DNA of 8,765 bases. Source: UBA9926 sp913052075 (lineage in GTDB: Bacteria > Pseudomonadota > Gammaproteobacteria > Pseudomonadales > Azotimanducaceae). The position numbers and the translations under genes were made by a program. How positions within the stretch are numbered: position 1 is the stretch's first letter; the number at the start of each line of letters is the position of its first letter. Under the pieces are notes generated by a model, which saw nothing but the letters and a program-made list of their open reading frames with translations, was not told the DNA's origin and did no database searches. Below, in pieces: positions 6,193 to 8,765 of this stretch. Location of the stretch: NCBI GenBank assembly GCA_913052075.1, contig CAJXDD010000111.1, positions 1 through 8,765 on the forward strand, written 5' to 3'.

Positions 6193-7163
6193 GTACTACA
6201 ACTATCTCATCGTTGGGGCAGCCCCGCATTTTGATCACCACCGATCTCGATGGCTCACTCTTGGGGCATGAGCAATACGATATGACCGGGATCAGTGTGC
6301 AAATCCAAGCGTTGTCTCGAATGAGCATCCCCGTGGTATTCAATTCGAGTAAAACGATTCGCGAGTGCGTGCACTTGCAAGAAGCATTGTCTCTCGATGC
6401 GCCTTTTATTGCGGAGAATGGCTCCGCGATCGTATTTCGGGAGGACGATGAGCGATTCGATTTTTCCAAACATTCGAGCGAGCAACTGGCAGGTGGGAAG
6501 CGAGTCATTAGTCTAGGAACCGAACTCAGTCATCTCTTGGCATTCAAGTATGCATATTGCCCGGAGGCAATCGATATCGTCTCAGGAGATAGTGAGGCGT
6601 TGACTCGCATCACTGGCCTAGACGAGATATCGCTCGAAGACGCGAGAGACAGACATTACTCGCTGCCCATGGTGCTTGACGCCGCGCAATACGCATTGCT
6701 TGAGTCGAAAGCATTTGATTTCGGTTACCGCTTCGAAGTTGGCGGGCGATTTAAAACCCTCCAAGGCAGACACGATAAAGCGACGGCGCTCGAACTTGTC
6801 GCAGCCGCTTACAAGAGGGCAGCCGATGGTTCGGTGAAGCTGATTGGTTTGGGTGACGCGCCGAATGACCAGCGGATGTTAGAAGCGTGCGACGTGGCCG
6901 TTGTTGTTCGAAGAGAGGGATGTCACCACCTTATGCCTCAAGGAGAAAAGGTGATTAAAACCGAGTCTGAAGCGCCACGCGGCTGGATCTCTGGCGTTGA
7001 GGCGGCGCTAGCGACGTTGAATCGAGCGAGTCAGCTCGTTGACGCACCTGCGTTGCATGAAAAGTTCCAGGCCCTTCGAGCAAGAGGAACTTGGTCAGTC
7101 GATGAGGCGAATAGCGGCGCGCCCACCCGATCTATTTTGGATACTAAAAAACATGGCAGATAG
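6189..7163 (+). CDS. gpgP: Glucosyl/mannosyl-3-phosphoglycerate phosphatase (HAD-IIB family)
   Basis: This HAD hydrolase removes the phosphate from the sugar-phosphoglycerate made by the next gene, giving glucosylglycerate in the cytoplasm. HAD motifs are all present: DLDGS with D19 (nucleophile) and D21; motif II NSSKT at 52-56; the motif III Lys in GRHDKATAL (K197); and motif IV GDAPND at 222-227. The type IIB cap lies between. The sequence follows the mannosyl-3-phosphoglycerate phosphatase family; glucosyl specificity is inferred from the adjacent GT81 synthase. It is 324 residues against about 270 usual, with an extra basic tail from about 280. No ATG occurs in frame between the amber codon at 6054 and the catalytic Asp, so TTG 6189 (or TTG 6213) is the start, probably coupled to the leader ORF. 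Its end overlaps gpgS by 11 nt. Confidence 0.88.
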   Translation: MSTTTISSLGQPRILITTDLDGSLLGHEQYDMTGISVQIQALSRMSIPVVFNSSKTIRECVHLQEALSLDAPFIAENGSAIVFREDDERFDFSKHSSEQLAGGKRVISLGTELSHLLAFKYAYCPEAIDIVSGDSEALTRITGLDEISLEDARDRHYSLPMVLDAAQYALLESKAFDFGYRFEVGGRFKTLQGRHDKATALELVAAAYKRAADGSVKLIGLGDAPNDQRMLEACDVAVVVRREGCHHLMPQGEKVIKTESEAPRGWISGVEAALATLNRASQLVDAPALHEKFQALRARGTWSVDEANSGAPTRSILDTKKHGR

Positions 7164-8394
7164 CTTTCAGCATGGGGCGGTGACAACGCTTCACAACATC
7201 ACTCACCGATCGGTAGAGGCAATAGAACTCGAATTGGAGGCTTTCTCTGCGGCGAGACCCATGGCGCTTATATTGCCCTCACTCTACAGTGAGCTTGAGC
7301 AGCCGGCGCTTCACCACATCGTTGATGAATTAAAGAAGGTCAAATATCTCGATACCATTACGATTGGCCTGGACCACGCGACAGAGACGCAATACCGTCA
7401 CGCGCTATCGTTTTTCGGACAATTGCCGCAAAAAGTGAATGTCCTCTGGAACGACGGGCCAAGGCTATCTGCGATCCATGAGCAATTGAAAGCAGCAGGT
7501 GTGGCGCCTACAGAACTCGGTAAAGGACGGAATGTTTGGTACTGCATGGGCTACACGCTGGCCAACCCCGACATTGAAGCGGTGGCACTCCATGACTGCG
7601 ACATCAAAACCTACGATCGAAGTATGCTCGCCAAGCTCATTTATCCAGTCGCGAACCCCAGCTTTCGGTTTCAGTTCAGCAAAGGGTTTTACGCGAGGGT
7701 TGGCAGTAGCGGTCTAGGAGGCAGGGTCTCCCGACTATTGGTGACACCACTGGTTAGAGCGTTAAAGCACAGCCTTGACCCGCAGCATCACGAGTATCTG
7801 AATTTCCTAGATAGCTTTAGGTACCCGCTGGCGGGGGAATTTTCGATGCGCCGTGATGCGATGAAAGGGCTCCGAATCCCGAGCGACTGGGGCCTTGAAG
7901 TCGGCGTATTGGTTGAGATGCTCCGCAATTACTCGACGCGCAGAATTTGTCAGGTAGAGATTGCCGACATTTACGATCATAAGCATCAGCAGGTGTCCAA
8001 AGATAACGATCAGGGCGGCTTGTCGCGGATGTCGATTGATATTTCTAAAGCGCTTTTCCGAAAGCTGGCGACCGATGGTGTGACCTTCAGCCAGGAAGGA
8101 TTTCGGACGATCAAAGCGACGTACCTTCGAGTTGCTCTGGACCTGATCGATAGTTACCGATGCGATGCTGAAATGAATGGCCTGCGGCTCGATCTCCATT
8201 CTGAAGAGCAGATCGTGGAGCTCTTTGCAGAGAATCTTATTAAAGCAGGTGATTCCTTCTTAACGCGGCCGCTAGATCAGCCTTTTGTACCTCATTGGAC
8301 GCGGGTCATGAGCGCGGTGCCAGACATCCTCCATCAGCTTCAAGAGGCAGTTGTCCTTGATCAGCGCGATCACGGGGCGGCACGTGCAGCTTGA
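7153..8394 (+). CDS. gpgS: Glucosyl-3-phosphoglycerate synthase (GT81-type)
   Basis: This cytoplasmic glycosyltransferase joins glucose from an NDP-glucose donor to D-3-phosphoglycerate, the committed step of glucosylglycerate synthesis. The 413-residue protein has an N-terminal nucleotide-sugar fold, the metal-binding DxD as D148-C-D150 in LHDCDIKTYDRS, the FSKGFYARV stretch after it, AGEFSMRRD from 227, WGLEVGVLVEML from 246 and DHKHQ at 275-279, all in the order expected of bacterial GpgS (Persephonella-like) rather than the GT55 mannosyl enzyme. The frame is open back to an ATG at 7039, but that would overlap gpgP by 125 nt; ATG 7153 gives the family-like start MADSFQHGAVTTLHN and an 11-nt overlap. 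The Shine-Dalgarno is poor, consistent with coupling to gpgP. The next gene also overlaps by 11 nt. Confidence 0.93.
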   Translation: MADSFQHGAVTTLHNITHRSVEAIELELEAFSAARPMALILPSLYSELEQPALHHIVDELKKVKYLDTITIGLDHATETQYRHALSFFGQLPQKVNVLWNDGPRLSAIHEQLKAAGVAPTELGKGRNVWYCMGYTLANPDIEAVALHDCDIKTYDRSMLAKLIYPVANPSFRFQFSKGFYARVGSSGLGGRVSRLLVTPLVRALKHSLDPQHHEYLNFLDSFRYPLAGEFSMRRDAMKGLRIPSDWGLEVGVLVEMLRNYSTRRICQVEIADIYDHKHQQVSKDNDQGGLSRMSIDISKALFRKLATDGVTFSQEGFRTIKATYLRVALDLIDSYRCDAEMNGLRLDLHSEEQIVELFAENLIKAGDSFLTRPLDQPFVPHWTRVMSAVPDILHQLQEAVVLDQRDHGAARAA

Positions 8395-8765
8395 CCCGCT
8401 TTCTGAATTAACGGAGCGGGTTGTTGAGCATTTAGAGCGAATCTACCCTGACGAGGATACCCACGCGTTAGCGAAGCGATTCGTGAGCGCCATGGACTTT
8501 GGCGGGAAAATTCACAGCGCGCCAACCCACACCAACTTATGGACCGAGCGAGATGCCGTTGTCATCTGCTATGGCAATAGCTGCACTGCACCGAATGAGG
8601 TGCCGCTTGCAACGCTAGCAAGGGTGCTTCATGAGAGAACAGAAGGCTTGTTCTCGATGGTGCATTTGCTGCCGTTCTTCCCCTACAGCTCTGATGACGG
8701 CTTCTCGGTCATCAATTACCGACAAGTCAATGAAAGTCTGGGTGGGTGGGAAGATATCACGCGTT
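8384..8765 (+). CDS. GH13_18 phosphorylase, probably glucosylglycerate phosphorylase (5' part only)
   Basis: The first 127 codons of a sucrose-phosphorylase-like glycoside phosphorylase; it runs off the window. GTG at 8384, 11 nt inside gpgS, is preceded by a GGGGCGG stretch and is the likely start. After about 55 residues come TNLWTERDAVVICYG and, at 94-109, HLLPFFPYSSDDGFSV. That last motif and the N-terminal extension are typical of the glucosylglycerate phosphorylase/YcjM and sucrose 6-phosphate phosphorylase branch; Bifidobacterium-type sucrose phosphorylases lack the extension and have a different loop. Such enzymes use phosphate to release glucose 1-phosphate by a double-displacement mechanism; the catalytic Asp and Glu would lie beyond the window. 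Placement behind gpgS argues for glucosylglycerate as substrate, but glucosylglycerol or sucrose 6-phosphate cannot be excluded from this fragment. Confidence 0.85.
   Translation, partial: MQLDPLSELTERVVEHLERIYPDEDTHALAKRFVSAMDFGGKIHSAPTHTNLWTERDAVVICYGNSCTAPNEVPLATLARVLHERTEGLFSMVHLLPFFPYSSDDGFSVINYRQVNESLGGWEDITR

Noticed and set aside
5999..6508. 169-aa minus-strand ORF over the leader ORF and gpgP start
   Set aside because: Most of it is antisense to the HAD motifs of gpgP; no recognisable domain.
7039..7152. Upstream ATG extension of gpgS
   Set aside because: It would overlap gpgP by 125 nt; the extension lacks GpgS-family sequence, whereas ATG 7153 gives the expected N-terminus.
7807..8199. 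130-aa minus-strand ORF inside gpgS
   Set aside because: Antisense to conserved GpgS motifs (WGLEVG, DHKHQ); shadow frame.
4032..8765. Attachment-site duplicate of the tRNA-Pro 3' end
   Set aside because: No second copy of the T-arm/acceptor sequence was seen by eye to the right of the tRNA within the window.

Overview
The window looks like a chromosomal segment of a gammaproteobacterium, probably marine or otherwise salt-exposed. The evidence is the block pheS-pheT-ihfA-merR-like gene followed by a proline tRNA, an order I associate with Pseudomonas-like gammaproteobacteria, together with downstream genes for a glucosylglycerate-type compatible solute. The genus cannot be read from the sequence. 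No mobile-element gene, CRISPR array or rRNA is visible.

Bases 1-3630 hold a tightly packed plus-strand core block: the 3' part of pheS, pheT (ATGA overlap), ihfA (7-nt gap) and a small MerR-type regulator that overlaps the end of ihfA by 26 nt. Bases 3631-4031 are non-coding, with a nested inverted repeat and, at the end, an extended -10 promoter for the tRNA. A complete tRNA-Pro (anticodon GGG, CCA encoded) lies at 4032-4108.

After the tRNA comes a 12-segment MFS transporter gene (4196-5671, start uncertain), then a 347-nt gap with short inverted repeats. From 6019 to the window end is a second packed plus-strand operon: a 57-codon leader ORF behind a consensus ribosome binding site, a HAD phosphatase of the mannosyl/glucosyl-3-phosphoglycerate phosphatase family (TTG start overlapping the leader stop), a GT81-type glucosyl-3-phosphoglycerate synthase (11-nt overlap), and the first 127 codons of a GH13_18 phosphorylase (another 11-nt overlap).

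Functional reading: the synthase joins an NDP-glucose donor to 3-phosphoglycerate, the phosphatase releases glucosylglycerate, and the phosphorylase would split glucosylglycerate with phosphate into glucose 1-phosphate and glycerate. Synthesis and recovery of an osmolyte would therefore be co-transcribed. The main uncertain points are the leader ORF and the non-ATG start of the phosphatase, the MFS start codon, and the substrate of the truncated phosphorylase.
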